From positions 1 through 64,000 of the forward strand of contig CAZPQL010000002.1 in assembly GCA_964588725.1 (NCBI GenBank): DNA of 64,000 nucleotides. The letters run 5' to 3'. The translations under genes and the position numbers were made by a program. The stretch's first letter is position 1, and each line of letters begins with the position of its first letter. Shown one piece after another: positions 43,721 through 52,978 of this stretch. The notes beneath the pieces are model-generated. The model was not told the origin of the DNA, did no database searches, and worked only from the letters and a program-made list of their open reading frames with translations. The DNA comes from UBA5972 sp964588725. Its GTDB lineage: Bacteria > Pseudomonadota > Alphaproteobacteria > Rhodobacterales > Rhodobacteraceae.

Positions 43721-44157
43721 AAGCAAAACTCTGGAATCACCGCGCTGTAGTCCTCGCAGTAGACCCGACTGGCCCACCACACGTCGGTGCTGCCAATCGA
43801 CCAATGCACCGCGACCCAGGTATTGCCCGATTTTTGAAACAATACGTGCATGGTCGTCCCGTCGTGGAACTCGGGGTTTTCGTGGTCACGCGTGAACATT
43901 GGCGCGCCAAAAAAATCAATGGCTTTGCCGCCGGGGCGTTGCGGCGACAAAACCCCAAAGGCGAAAACCCCTTCGGGCGACACCCGGAGGTCCTGAACCA
44001 CGAATTCGATCGGCCACCCAAGTTTCCAAACCGCGTGCGGACGAACGGCATCCATCAGATTGGCCCGCTGTCTGGTGCCGCGTGCAGGTTCCTTATAGTC
44101 CTGCGCACCGACCAGACCGGGCGCGAACAGGAACAAAAACAGCGTTAATCTAAACAT
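43717..44157 (-). CDS. Exported hypothetical protein
   Basis: A 146-residue protein with a clear signal peptide (MFRLTLFLFLFAPGLVGAQ) and a mature part with GTRQRANLMDAVRPHAVWKLGWPIEFVVQDLRV and two late cysteines (YCEDYSAVIPEFCF). I do not recognise the family. The ATG at 44157 begins at the signal peptide; the longer open frame runs into the topA leader. Its stop overlaps the dprA stop by four bases; it is divergent from topA. Confidence 0.75.
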   Translation of the reverse strand: MFRLTLFLFLFAPGLVGAQDYKEPARGTRQRANLMDAVRPHAVWKLGWPIEFVVQDLRVSPEGVFAFGVLSPQRPGGKAIDFFGAPMFTRDHENPEFHDGTTMHVLFQKSGNTWVAVHWSIGSTDVWWASRVYCEDYSAVIPEFCF

Positions 44158-44296
44158 TTTTACCCCAATAAAATTACGGTTCCGACGACTTCGGCTGTTT
44201 TTAGCCTCGCTAAAAAACACCCCATTGACAAGAGCGCATGACACCCCACATGTTCCGCACCCACGGGAAATGTCCCGAATTTCACAAAGGACCCCC

Positions 44297-46897
44297 ATGC
44301 CCGTTGTCGTCGTCGAATCACCTGCCAAGGCAAAAACCATCAATAAATATTTGGGCGATGACTATGTTGTGCTGGCGTCTTACGGACACGTGCGCGACCT
44401 GCCACCCAAGGATGGCTCTGTCGATACCGACAATAATTTCGCAATGAAATGGGAGATTGCAGCGCAATCGCAAAAACACGTCCGTGCGATAGCGGACGCT
44501 CTCAAGGACGACAACAATCTGATCCTCGCCACCGACCCGGACCGCGAAGGCGAAGCAATTTCCTGGCATCTGGAAGAGGCACTGCGCAAACGCAAAGCCG
44601 TCAAAAAGGACACACCTGTTTCGCGCGTGGTGTTCAATGCCATCACCAAATCGGCAGTGACCGACGCCATGGAAAATCCGCGCGAAGTCGACATGGAACT
44701 GGTGCATGCCTATCTGGCACGCCGGGCGCTGGATTATCTGGTCGGATTCAATCTGTCACCGGTGTTGTGGCGCAAGCTGCCCGGTGCCAAATCAGCGGGG
44801 CGCGTGCAATCGGTGTGCCTGCGGCTGATTGTTGAACGCGAAATGGAAATCGAGGCGTATAAGTCTCGCGAATACTGGTCGGTCAAGGCTGCGCTCACAA
44901 CCCCGCGCGGTCAGGCATTCGAGGCCCGTCTGACCGTCCTTGGTGGTCAAAAGCTTGACAAGTTCGATATCAATTCCGCCGAGGCCGCCGAACTGGCTGT
45001 CACCGCTGTAAACGCACGCGACCTGGGCGTGACGCGCGTGGAAGCCAAACCGGCCAACCGCAACCCTTCGCCTCCGTTCATGACGTCTACATTACAGCAA
45101 GAAGCCAGCCGCAAATTCGGGATGGGTGCGCGGCAAGCCATGAGCACAGCACAACGATTATACGAAGCCGGTTACATCACCTATATGCGTACTGACGGCA
45201 TCGACATGGCGCCCGAGGCCGTGACCGCTGCGCGCGACGCAATCACACGTCGCTACGGTGCCGAATTCGTCCCCGCCAGCCCCCGCATCTACAAAAACAA
45301 AGCCAAAAACGCGCAGGAAGCCCACGAATGTATCCGTCCCACCGACATGATGGTCGCCGCCGCCGAGCTGGCGCGCCTTGAGGCGGATCAGCGCAAATTG
45401 TACGACCTGATCTGGAAACGCACGTTGGCCAGCCAGATGGCTTCGGCCAAACTGGAACGCACGACAGTTGATATCGGCTCAGACGATCAACAGATTAATC
45501 TGCGCGCCACCGGACAGGTGGTATTGTTCGAGGGTTTTCTTAAAGTCTATGAAGAAGGTCGCGACGATCAGGTCATCGACGAGGACGACAAGCGTCTGCC
45601 GCAGATGGCTCAGGGTGACGCGATCGTCAAAAATGCAGTGACACCCGAGCAGCATTTCACCCAACCCCCGCCGCGTTACACCGAGGCCACACTGGTCAAA
45701 CGCATGGAAGAACTGGGCATTGGCCGCCCGTCAACCTATGCGTCGGTCGTGACCACGATCCAAACGCGCGAATACGTGCGCAAAGAAAAGAACCGCCTGA
45801 TTCCCGAAGACAAAGGCCGCCTTGTCACCGCATTTCTGGAGAATTATTTCCGAAAATATGTCGGCTATAATTTTACTGCGCAGCTTGAAGAGGAACTCGA
45901 TGATATTTCCGGTGGTCGCGAGGATTACAAAACCGTGCTGGGCAGATTTTGGCGTGATTTTTCAGCCGCTATCGCCGAAACCGCCGACTTGCGCATCACC
46001 GAGGTGCTTGAAAAGATAAACGAAGTTCTCGAGCCGCATTTATTCCCGCCCAACGAGGACGGTTCCGACCCGAGATTGTGCAAAATCTGTGGCGTTGGCC
46101 GTTTGTCAATGCGCACCGCGCGTTCGGGTGGCGCATTTATCGGGTGTTCGAGTTACCCCGATTGTCGCTACACGCGACCGCTGGCCGGAGAAGGTGAGCT
46201 TGGCGACATTGCCGGTCCCGACGGTAAATTACTGGGTGTTGACGAACATGACGTTAATGTTTCGGTACGCAAAGGCCGGTTCGGACCCTATGTTCAACTG
46301 GGTGCGGTCACCGAAGACGACCCCAAACCCAAACGCTCATCCGTGCCCAAAGGGGTCGATCCCACCGAAATCACGCTGGAACAGGCGCTTGATCTTTTGG
46401 CGTTGCCGCGCAAGGTGGGAGACCACCCCGACGGGGGCACCGTAGAGGCCAACAACGGACGCTACGGACCCTACGTCATGTGGACCAAACCATTGGCGGA
46501 GGGCGAGAAGAAGCAGGTAAAGGTCTACGCCAACCTGACCGATCCGGGCGAACTGATGACCATCGGCATGAACCGCGCCGTCGAGCTGATCGCACTGAAA
46601 ATAGCCAAAGGCGGGCGCGGTGCTGCGGCAGAGCCCTTGTTCAGGCTTGGCGACCACCCCGCTGACGGCGGCCAGGTCAACGTCATGGACGGGCGCTATG
46701 GCCCCTATGTAAAATGGGAAAAAATCAACGCCACTCTGCCCAAAGAGATCGAACCCAAAGACGTGACAATGGAAATCGCGGTTGAATTGATATCCGCAAA
46801 GGCCGCAACCAAGGGCAAAAAGAAAAAACCTGCCGCAAAGAAAAAGAAGACCAAAGCCAAGAAAAAAGTAACGCCCAAAAAGAAGGCCGCCGAATAA
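44297..46897 (+). CDS. topA: DNA topoisomerase I
   Basis: An 866-residue type IA topoisomerase that relaxes negative supercoils. It shows the toprim domain (VVVESPAKAKTI, ILATDPDREGEAISWH), the catalytic tyrosine in GYITYMRTDGIDM, and GIGRPSTYASVV. One C4 zinc finger (CKICGVGRLSMR...GCSSYPDCRY) is followed by three GRxGPYV repeats and a lysine-rich tail of about 30 residues that should bind DNA. The ATG at 44297 has CACAAAGGACCCCC upstream; an in-frame ATG at 44225 overlaps the divergent gene's upstream region and is rejected. Confidence 0.96.
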   Translation: MPVVVVESPAKAKTINKYLGDDYVVLASYGHVRDLPPKDGSVDTDNNFAMKWEIAAQSQKHVRAIADALKDDNNLILATDPDREGEAISWHLEEALRKRKAVKKDTPVSRVVFNAITKSAVTDAMENPREVDMELVHAYLARRALDYLVGFNLSPVLWRKLPGAKSAGRVQSVCLRLIVEREMEIEAYKSREYWSVKAALTTPRGQAFEARLTVLGGQKLDKFDINSAEAAELAVTAVNARDLGVTRVEAKPANRNPSPPFMTSTLQQEASRKFGMGARQAMSTAQRLYEAGYITYMRTDGIDMAPEAVTAARDAITRRYGAEFVPASPRIYKNKAKNAQEAHECIRPTDMMVAAAELARLEADQRKLYDLIWKRTLASQMASAKLERTTVDIGSDDQQINLRATGQVVLFEGFLKVYEEGRDDQVIDEDDKRLPQMAQGDAIVKNAVTPEQHFTQPPPRYTEATLVKRMEELGIGRPSTYASVVTTIQTREYVRKEKNRLIPEDKGRLVTAFLENYFRKYVGYNFTAQLEEELDDISGGREDYKTVLGRFWRDFSAAIAETADLRITEVLEKINEVLEPHLFPPNEDGSDPRLCKICGVGRLSMRTARSGGAFIGCSSYPDCRYTRPLAGEGELGDIAGPDGKLLGVDEHDVNVSVRKGRFGPYVQLGAVTEDDPKPKRSSVPKGVDPTEITLEQALDLLALPRKVGDHPDGGTVEANNGRYGPYVMWTKPLAEGEKKQVKVYANLTDPGELMTIGMNRAVELIALKIAKGGRGAAAEPLFRLGDHPADGGQVNVMDGRYGPYVKWEKINATLPKEIEPKDVTMEIAVELISAKAATKGKKKKPAAKKKKTKAKKKVTPKKKAAE

Positions 46898-46906
46898 TAC
46901 CGGCAA

Positions 46907-46939
46907 TCTTATTGGCCCAAATATCCCCGCGCGGCGCGC
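46907..46939 (-). repeat. 3'-end repeat element, copy 2
   Basis: Plus-strand TCTTATTGG-CCC-AAATATCC, then CCGCGCGGCGCGC. It lies between convergent topA and the racemase-like gene, downstream of both. Same order and orientation relative to the minus-strand gene as the other copies. Confidence 0.7.
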
Positions 46940-46957
46940 TCGACCCCTGTTTGGTGA

Positions 46958-47698
46958 TTACACAGCAAACAACCGCCCCGGCCCCTTGCCGGAACCCAAA
47001 CCTGCCAGCTGACGCATATGCCAGCACAGCGCCTGATTGGATGACACCACCGGTTTGCCGATCACATCCTCTGCGGCGGCCAATATTCCAAAGGTCCGCA
47101 AGCTGGTACAACTGGCAAAAACCACGTCAACGGCCGGGTCCGATCCGATCTCGACCATCGCCTGCAATGTTGAATCCTCGGTGATCCGCGCGATTTTTCG
47201 GTCCTCTATCTGCTCGAAAGAACCCACCCGCGCGACATCAAAACCTTCTTCGGCCAACATCGTCTGCATCCCGACGGTCACCGCGGGCACATAAGGTGTC
47301 AGCAATCCAATTCGAGCAACAGAAAGTTGGCGCAACGCCGCCATGACTGCGGTGATGGGATCGGTTACCGGAACGTCTGGATGCGCGGCCTGCACGATCT
47401 GTTTTATCCGATTCGGACCAATGACCGTCGCAGCCGAAGTGCAGGCGTAGCCGATCACTTTGATATTGGCGTTTTGCGGCAACAGCGCGGCAGCCGCTGG
47501 CATATCGTTTTCCATCAGCCCCAACGTTTCCGGGGTTACCAGATCGTGGCTGGGAATGCGGGCATATCTGCAGACCACGCCGTCCCCGTGCAACAGGCTC
47601 TGTCCTTCGTCTTCCAGGGTCTCGTCGGTTTTCAGGATGATCAGCCCCAGCGCCGCGCGGTAGGCGGCGCCGTTATCGAAATCACATTTCAGTGCCAT
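46958..47698 (-). CDS. Asp/Glu racemase-superfamily protein (EutA / maleate isomerase-like)
   Basis: A 246-residue protein of the aspartate/glutamate racemase superfamily with the two catalytic cysteines in VIGYACTSAATVIG and VVFASCTSLRTFG. Such proteins include maleate isomerase, arylmalonate decarboxylase and EutA of ectoine use. It is the last gene of a leftward operon with an M24 hydrolase and a DAP-lyase-like enzyme (eight-base gap to the former). The true substrate is unknown. Confidence 0.85.
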   Translation of the reverse strand: MALKCDFDNGAAYRAALGLIILKTDETLEDEGQSLLHGDGVVCRYARIPSHDLVTPETLGLMENDMPAAAALLPQNANIKVIGYACTSAATVIGPNRIKQIVQAAHPDVPVTDPITAVMAALRQLSVARIGLLTPYVPAVTVGMQTMLAEEGFDVARVGSFEQIEDRKIARITEDSTLQAMVEIGSDPAVDVVFASCTSLRTFGILAAAEDVIGKPVVSSNQALCWHMRQLAGLGSGKGPGRLFAV

Positions 47699-47706
47699 CG
47701 TACCTC

Positions 47707-48834
47707 CTATATCACCGGCAGTTCCGGCGCGGCCCTTTCCGTTAACAGAATCGGCGCGCCGTCGGTTATCAGAATGTTCTCTTCGTGCACCATCATCCGC
47801 CCTGTCGCAATCTGCATTGACGGTTCAAGCGTCATGACCATGCCCGGCTCAAGCACTGTGTGGTCGGTGGCGGAAAACGACGGGTATTCTGTTAACTGAA
47901 GACCAAGCCCGTGCCCCATGCGGCCCACAGAAGCGCCCGCCGCAGGTAGACTCGTGGCCATCGCGCCAAACACCGTGGCACAATCAGCCCCGGCCCGCGC
48001 CGCCGCCAATCCTGCCTCGGTCGACTCCCACAGAGCGCGATAAGCGGCGCGCGCTGCGGAATCGGCAGCACCAATCGCGAAATTTCTGTCAAAATCGCAG
48101 AAATAACCATTCAACGTGGCACCGGTGTCCAGCATCAGAATATCCCCCAACTGCAACGGCGCGTCCGAAGGTGGAGAAATCACGTCACCGTATCCGCCCT
48201 GCCCCGCGCCGCCGACCAAATAGGCCACGTCTTCGGCGCCAGCCTTGAGCAGAGCTATTTTGAATTCCCGAAAGGCCGCGCTCAACGGTTGGCTTTCAAA
48301 AAACAATTCAGGCGCGCGGCCAAAAGCCTTGGATGCCAGAGCACAAATTTTTCCGATCAACGCGATTTCAGCCTTTGATTTCACCATCCGCAGCCGTTTG
48401 ATCAACGGAGTCGCATCCACGAACAACACGTTCAATTCCCGCTTCAAGCGCGCAAAATCCGCCAGCGGCATTCGCAAGCTCGATTCCTCGCCCATGGGAA
48501 TGCCGACGCAACCTAACCCCTGCAAGGCCTCCAAAAGCAGGCTGACCCCTTCGTCTGCCGGATTGGGCGCATTCCAGGTGCGGATATCGGTGACCGCATT
48601 TTGCGCCATCAATTCGCGGCCAATCGCCGGTATGATTGCAATGGGGCCTTCATCAGCGCGAATTATCAGAAACCATGGCCGCGCCGGGCTTTGCCAGAAC
48701 TGGGTGCGAAACCCGCTGAAATAGTTGAACTCGGCTTCGGTCGTCAGAAGAACCGCATCTATATCGTTCCTGACCATAAGGCCCTGTAAAGCCACCACAC
48801 GTGCCTGATATTCAGCGTGCGGAAAGTCACCCAT
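47707..48834 (-). CDS. M24-family metallohydrolase (Xaa-Pro peptidase / ectoine hydrolase-like)
   Basis: A 375-residue creatinase-like hydrolase. The metal ligands are seen in DTGATLNGYFCDFDR (two Asp), MGHGLGLQLTEYPS (His), MTLEPSMQI (Glu) and VHEENILIT (Glu). Relatives cleave imido bonds, including EutD/DoeA, which opens the ectoine ring. Its start overlaps the stop of the DAP-lyase-like gene by eight bases. Family is firm, substrate inferred only from neighbours. Confidence 0.85.
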   Translation of the reverse strand: MGDFPHAEYQARVVALQGLMVRNDIDAVLLTTEAEFNYFSGFRTQFWQSPARPWFLIIRADEGPIAIIPAIGRELMAQNAVTDIRTWNAPNPADEGVSLLLEALQGLGCVGIPMGEESSLRMPLADFARLKRELNVLFVDATPLIKRLRMVKSKAEIALIGKICALASKAFGRAPELFFESQPLSAAFREFKIALLKAGAEDVAYLVGGAGQGGYGDVISPPSDAPLQLGDILMLDTGATLNGYFCDFDRNFAIGAADSAARAAYRALWESTEAGLAAARAGADCATVFGAMATSLPAAGASVGRMGHGLGLQLTEYPSFSATDHTVLEPGMVMTLEPSMQIATGRMMVHEENILITDGAPILLTERAAPELPVI

Positions 48835-49930
48835 CTTCGGGGCCTTCGCTGAGAATGATCAGCGCATCTGAACGCGCGTCCAGTCCGATAGCGCCTGCCG
48901 ACTGCGCCTTGAGAAGACCAGCAAAACCTGCCGCACCCGAAGGCGTCGATGCAAAGCCCGCTGAGTCCATCATCGCAGCGGCTTGCGCGGCTTCACGTTC
49001 AGAAACCAGAAGGAATGAATTCGCGGTTTTCGCCAGTGCCAAAAGCGCCAGATGTGACGGTTCCTTGCAATCGAGTCGCCCCATCGACGACACGCCACCC
49101 GCCGTCACGACAGGTTCGCCCGCGGCGATGCTATGCTGCAGGGCTGGTGCCATGTCCGGCTCGACCACGATAATTTTCAGCGCTTCGCCCCATGCGCGTC
49201 GCAGAAAAACGGCGACAGCCGCCGCGAGCCCCCCAACGCCGGCCTGCAAAAAAACGTGACTGGGCATTGAGGTGCGTTTGGCCGCGGCCGCCACGATCTC
49301 GGCGGCCATAACCGAATAGCCTTCCATGATGTCTCGTGGAAAATCCACGTACCCCGGCCACGACGTATCCGACAGCAATTGCCAGCCTTTGTCGCGTGCG
49401 GCTTGCGCAGCGGCGGCAAGGCTGGCTTCGTATTCCTTGCCTTCACGAATCACGTGCGCGCCGTGCGCCCGCAACCGCGCGGCAAATTGTTCGGGCACGG
49501 TTTGCGCAATGTAAATGACCGCCTGCGCACCAAACCGCTGTGCTGCCGCCGCGACAGAAAGACCGTGATTTCCCGCCGTCGCCGCCACATAAGTTTGCCC
49601 CGCCAACGCCTGACGTCGTGTGTCCGCGTGACCAACGGCGTCGCCGACGCGTGCGTGTGCCTGTTTTGCGATGGCAAAACCCGCACCAAGCGCCTTGAAA
49701 CTACCCAGACCCAGGCGGGTCCGTTCGTCCTTAACGAGCAGGTTTTGAATACCGGCGAGCGCCGCCAAATCAGTGGTCTCGACCAGCGGCGTCGCCGCTG
49801 ACATACCGCAACGGTCCAGCAGTGCCTGCGCGTTTGACGCGTCGGTCACAAGGTCGCCGGTATCGCCCAACGCCTGCGATACGGTTTGGGGCAAACCGGT
49901 GCCCAGCCATGTGTTCGTTATGATGTCCAT
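48827..49930 (-). CDS. Diaminopropionate ammonia-lyase / threonine dehydratase-like PLP enzyme (EutB-like)
   Basis: A 367-residue fold-type II PLP enzyme. The Schiff-base lysine is in LGLGSFKALGAGFAIAKQ and the phosphate loop in AATAGNHGLSVAAAAQRFG; LQAGVGGLAAAVAVFL completes the cofactor pocket. It is the first gene of the three-gene operon. EutB of ectoine degradation and DpaL are the nearest known relatives by motif; which reaction it does here is unclear. Confidence 0.82.
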   Translation of the reverse strand: MDIITNTWLGTGLPQTVSQALGDTGDLVTDASNAQALLDRCGMSAATPLVETTDLAALAGIQNLLVKDERTRLGLGSFKALGAGFAIAKQAHARVGDAVGHADTRRQALAGQTYVAATAGNHGLSVAAAAQRFGAQAVIYIAQTVPEQFAARLRAHGAHVIREGKEYEASLAAAAQAARDKGWQLLSDTSWPGYVDFPRDIMEGYSVMAAEIVAAAAKRTSMPSHVFLQAGVGGLAAAVAVFLRRAWGEALKIIVVEPDMAPALQHSIAAGEPVVTAGGVSSMGRLDCKEPSHLALLALAKTANSFLLVSEREAAQAAAMMDSAGFASTPSGAAGFAGLLKAQSAGAIGLDARSDALIILSEGPEDG

Positions 49931-49973
49931 GGCGGTCAGGCTGCCACTAAAACACCTGCTTCACCAGTGTTTT

Positions 49974-50714
49974 TTACGCGACCGGCACAGCCCGCAGTCG
50001 CGCGTCAATCATGTCAACGGTCTGACCTGCCAGTGCACGTCCAGCATGGCCCTGCAACAACCGGGCCGTCAGGTTTTCGGCAGTTTGCGCCAAATCGGGA
50101 TCTTCGGAAAACGCTGCGACCGAACGCAAGAATTGCGCGCAATAGGTCAAAGCGCCCGTATCACCGTCGGCCAAGGCTTCGTTTATCAGATCCCGAATGT
50201 GATCCAGATCCTCACCGAGCGCCAGCGAGTCCGGCTTGACTTCGTAGGTCAACGCCACGACATTGCCAAATTCGACTTTGCGCGCGTCGGGAAAACAGCC
50301 GAGCACCACGTTCTGGAACGTGGTTGCGTCTTTGAATGGTTTGGCCAGGAATTTTTGCGCCCCTGCGGCGATGGCCGCATCTTCGCACAAGGATGCGTCC
50401 TCGCCCGACGTCGCCAACAGAACCGGTTGCGCGCCGCTTTGACCGGCGATTTCTTTGATCAACTCCAGACCCGATCCGTCGGGCAGTCCCAGATCGACCA
50501 GCACGACCGAAGGACGGTAAGTCGCCAGATGACGGCGTGCAGACTGCAAACTGTCAGCACGGCGCAATCGCGCCCCGGCGCGCTGGCACATCAGGCGCAC
50601 CACCTCGGAACAAAAGCGGCTGTCCTCGACCAGCAAAACGGTCACCCCCAGCAGCGGGCGGCGTGCCGACGCCATGCGCGTCATGGGATTTTCCAATAGT
50701 GCGTCACTGTCCAT
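49974..50714 (-). CDS. Response regulator with a C-terminal helical domain
   Basis: A 246-residue protein: receiver domain with Asp31, the phosphoacceptor Asp74 (VVLVDLGLPDGSGLEL), ATSGEDASL and Lys125 (FLAKPFK), then a helical C-terminal half (LDHIRDLINEALADGDTGALTYCAQFL) that is not a DNA-binding domain I recognise and could be an HPt-like or output module. No kinase lies next to it. The ATG at 50714 (MDSDALLENP) has GAGG upstream; the longer frame is antisense to mce and is rejected. Confidence 0.82.
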   Translation of the reverse strand: MDSDALLENPMTRMASARRPLLGVTVLLVEDSRFCSEVVRLMCQRAGARLRRADSLQSARRHLATYRPSVVLVDLGLPDGSGLELIKEIAGQSGAQPVLLATSGEDASLCEDAAIAAGAQKFLAKPFKDATTFQNVVLGCFPDARKVEFGNVVALTYEVKPDSLALGEDLDHIRDLINEALADGDTGALTYCAQFLRSVAAFSEDPDLAQTAENLTARLLQGHAGRALAGQTVDMIDARLRAVPVA

Positions 50715-50889
50715 GGCAACCTCGTAAGCTCGACTCGGGATAGCCCGATTACGACACCACTGTCCTAACGCGCCGTTAATTGCGCGCACGCAATACGCTA
50801 CACCCTGCGACCGTGACGCCTTACTTCGCCCATTGCGCCAGGCGGCTGGTGCGATTATCTGCAAGGTGAACGCCCTGAAGGAGCACACC

Positions 50890-51294
50890 ATGATCGGCCG
50901 CCTCAACCACGTTGCCATCGCCGTACCGGATCTGGAAGCCGCAGCCGCGCTGTACCGCGACACGCTTGGTGCAGCCGTGGGTGATCCCCAGCCGGAACCC
51001 GACCACGGCGTGACCGTGGTGTTCATCGACCTGCCCAACACAAAAATCGAATTGATGCAACCACTTGGCAGCGACAGCCCCGTCGCCGCATTTCTGGCCA
51101 AAAACCCGTCCGGCGGCATGCACCACATTTGCTATGAGGTTGCTGATATTCTGGCGGCACGCGATCGTCTGGTGAATTCAGGTGCCCGCGTTCTGGGCGA
51201 CGGCAACCCCAAAACCGGGGCGCACGGCAAACCGGTACTTTTTTTACACCCTAAGGATTTCACCGGCACGCTGGTCGAATTGGAACAAGTCTGA
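50890..51294 (+). CDS. mce: Methylmalonyl-CoA epimerase
   Basis: A 134-residue vicinal-oxygen-chelate-fold enzyme that interconverts the epimers of methylmalonyl-CoA in propionyl-CoA breakdown. It shows RLNHVAIAVPDLEAAAALYRDTLGA (His7 metal ligand), DHGVTVVFIDLPNTKIELMQPL and MHHICYEVADI. GAAGGAG precedes the ATG at 50890. DUF1467 follows one base after the stop, as in many Rhodobacteraceae. Confidence 0.93.
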   Translation: MIGRLNHVAIAVPDLEAAAALYRDTLGAAVGDPQPEPDHGVTVVFIDLPNTKIELMQPLGSDSPVAAFLAKNPSGGMHHICYEVADILAARDRLVNSGARVLGDGNPKTGAHGKPVLFLHPKDFTGTLVELEQV

Positions 51295-51295
51295 A

Positions 51296-51559
51296 ATGAA
51301 CCCTATATCCGCCATCGTCCTGCTTTTGGTGATCTGGTTCATGTGCCTGTTCATCGCCCTGCCGCTGCGAATCAAAAGCCAATCCGAGGACGGAGAAGTC
51401 GTCCCCGGCACCCCGGCATCAGCCCCCGTTGACCCCAAACTGAAAAAGAAATTTATTTGGGTCACCGTCGCCGCATTTGCCATTTGGGTGCCTGTGTGCG
51501 GCGTGATCATTTCGGGCGTCATCACGGTCGAGGATTTGGATTTTTTCAATCGATACTAG
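51296..51559 (+). CDS. DUF1467 membrane protein
   Basis: An 87-residue protein with two transmembrane helices: AIVLLLVIWFMCLFIALPLRIKSQ and FIWVTVAAFAIWVPVCGVIISGVI, a pattern of the DUF1467 family that usually follows mce in alphaproteobacteria. The function is unknown. The ATG at 51296 overlaps the mce stop region by a base of spacing (translation probably coupled). Its end overlaps the convergent CysZ-like gene by 14 bases. Confidence 0.85.
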   Translation: MNPISAIVLLLVIWFMCLFIALPLRIKSQSEDGEVVPGTPASAPVDPKLKKKFIWVTVAAFAIWVPVCGVIISGVITVEDLDFFNRY

Positions 51560-52250
51560 CACTGTCGCGGTTCAGCCTGTGAAACAGATGCGTAAAAGCG
51601 GCAACGCCGACGACAGGCACAAACAGGTTGACCACCGGTAGGCTAAGCGGCACCGCCATCAGAATTCCCGCCACCCAAATTTGCACGCCGTACCGCCGTC
51701 GCAGTGCCGCCGCGTCGCGCCGCCCCAACCGGCGCTCCGCCACCAGTTGAAAATACTCGCGCCCCAGCATAAATCCGTTGACCAGCCAGAAAATCACCGG
51801 CGCCAGCAGCGCCGAAGTCAAATAAATCATCAGCGCGATAAAATTGACGAGCATCAGCAGCATCAAAAACCGCATGCTGCCGATCATCGCCACCCAAAGC
51901 GGTGTTGGCCGCACAGGGGCCAGATCGGAATAATGCCGCCGCTCAACGGCGCTGACTACGCCGTCCAGCAAAAAACTGACAATCACGGTGGCCACGGGGA
52001 TCATCAGGAACACCGACAACGTCAAAAAAACCACCAGAGACAGCCCCGAGATCAACCCGTTCATTATTGTCACGGGACCAATCCACGGCAGGGTCAGCTG
52101 ATCCGGCAGGAAAAAGTGCACGAAAACAGTCGCCCCCAACACAAATGGCCCCAACAGGGCTGACGACAACAAGACTGCCTTTAGAAGGACACCGCGCAAC
52201 CGCGGATCGGTCAACTGGCTGATGGCTTTGCCGATGTCGCTGAAAATCAA
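51546..52250 (-). CDS. EI24/CysZ-family membrane protein
   Basis: A 234-residue protein with four to five hydrophobic helices and the EI24-domain pattern: AISQLTDPRLRGVLLKAVLLS, VIVSFLLDGVVSAVERRHY, PVIFWLVNGFMLGREYFQLVAERRLG and SLPVVNLFVPVVGVAAFTHLFH. E. coli CysZ imports sulfate, so a transport role is possible. Its start overlaps the nitroreductase stop (ATGA). Confidence 0.82.
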   Translation of the reverse strand: MIFSDIGKAISQLTDPRLRGVLLKAVLLSSALLGPFVLGATVFVHFFLPDQLTLPWIGPVTIMNGLISGLSLVVFLTLSVFLMIPVATVIVSFLLDGVVSAVERRHYSDLAPVRPTPLWVAMIGSMRFLMLLMLVNFIALMIYLTSALLAPVIFWLVNGFMLGREYFQLVAERRLGRRDAAALRRRYGVQIWVAGILMAVPLSLPVVNLFVPVVGVAAFTHLFHRLNRDSASID

Positions 52251-52825
52251 TCGTTTACCCAGTCAATGATTGTGCCCATGTCGGGTCTTGGCCGTTCGGG
52301 TGGGACAGCACCCTCGGTGCCGACGTGCACGAAACCGGCAACAAATTCGCCGTCAGTCAGCCCAAGACCGCGATGCAGAAACGCGGGGTCATGCGCCATC
52401 CAGCCGGTTAGCCAGTTGGCGCCCCATCCCGAGGCCAGCGCCGCATTGAGCACAGCCAGACACACAGCCCCCGCCGACAACATCTGCTCGCGCGCCGGAA
52501 TTTTCTCTGAATTCACAGGCGAGGAAACCACCGCCACCACCAACGCGGCATCGGCAAATTGCCGTCGCGCTTTGTCGGTCTTGTCCTCGTCCAGACCACG
52601 CCCTGACGCCAGTTCAACCACAAGCCCCGCCAACCGTGTTAGCGCGCCACCCTGCAGAACGATAAAACGCCATGGCTCCAGCTTTCCGTGGTCGGGGCTG
52701 CGCGCGCCCGCCTGCAAAATCGGGCCGAGCTGATGGCGGGTCGGCACGGGTGTGGTCAAAGTCTTGGCCGGACGCGAACGTCTGGTCAGCAGAAATTCCA
52801 TGGCTTGCGGGTTTGGGTCGGGCAT
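52247..52825 (-). CDS. Nitroreductase-family FMN oxidoreductase
   Basis: A 192-residue protein with FLLTRRSRPAKTL at the N-terminus (FMN phosphate-binding), SPDHGKLEPWRFIVL, and the C-terminal LGLTDGEFVAGFVHVGT, the pattern of small YdjA-like nitroreductases. These use NAD(P)H and FMN to reduce nitro or quinone compounds; the natural substrate is unknown. The ATG at 52825 (MPDPNPQAMEF) is preferred over one 11 codons upstream. It is coupled to the CysZ-like gene. Confidence 0.85.
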   Translation of the reverse strand: MPDPNPQAMEFLLTRRSRPAKTLTTPVPTRHQLGPILQAGARSPDHGKLEPWRFIVLQGGALTRLAGLVVELASGRGLDEDKTDKARRQFADAALVVAVVSSPVNSEKIPAREQMLSAGAVCLAVLNAALASGWGANWLTGWMAHDPAFLHRGLGLTDGEFVAGFVHVGTEGAVPPERPRPDMGTIIDWVND

Positions 52826-52933
52826 CACAGTTTCCAGTTTATGTTCGCACCTCAGCATCTCGGATGCAGAGGGTGCTCTGTCAAGGCGTCACGCATACGA
52901 ATAATTTGACTAAAATTGTTGCTGCGTCGCTTA

Positions 52934-52965
52934 TCTTATTGGCCAAAAATATCCGCGCCGCAGGC
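52934..52965 (-). repeat. 3'-end repeat element, copy 3
   Basis: Plus-strand TCTTATTGG-CCAA-AAATATCC, then GCGCCGCAGGC, 14 bases past the stop of the leftward GNAT gene. It is the same element as copies 1, 2 and 4. Confidence 0.7.
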
Positions 52966-52978
52966 ATTTCATCACGAT

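Noticed and set aside
50715..51128. N-terminal extension of the response regulator
   Set aside because: Antisense to mce and lacks homology; the receiver domain starts right after 50714.
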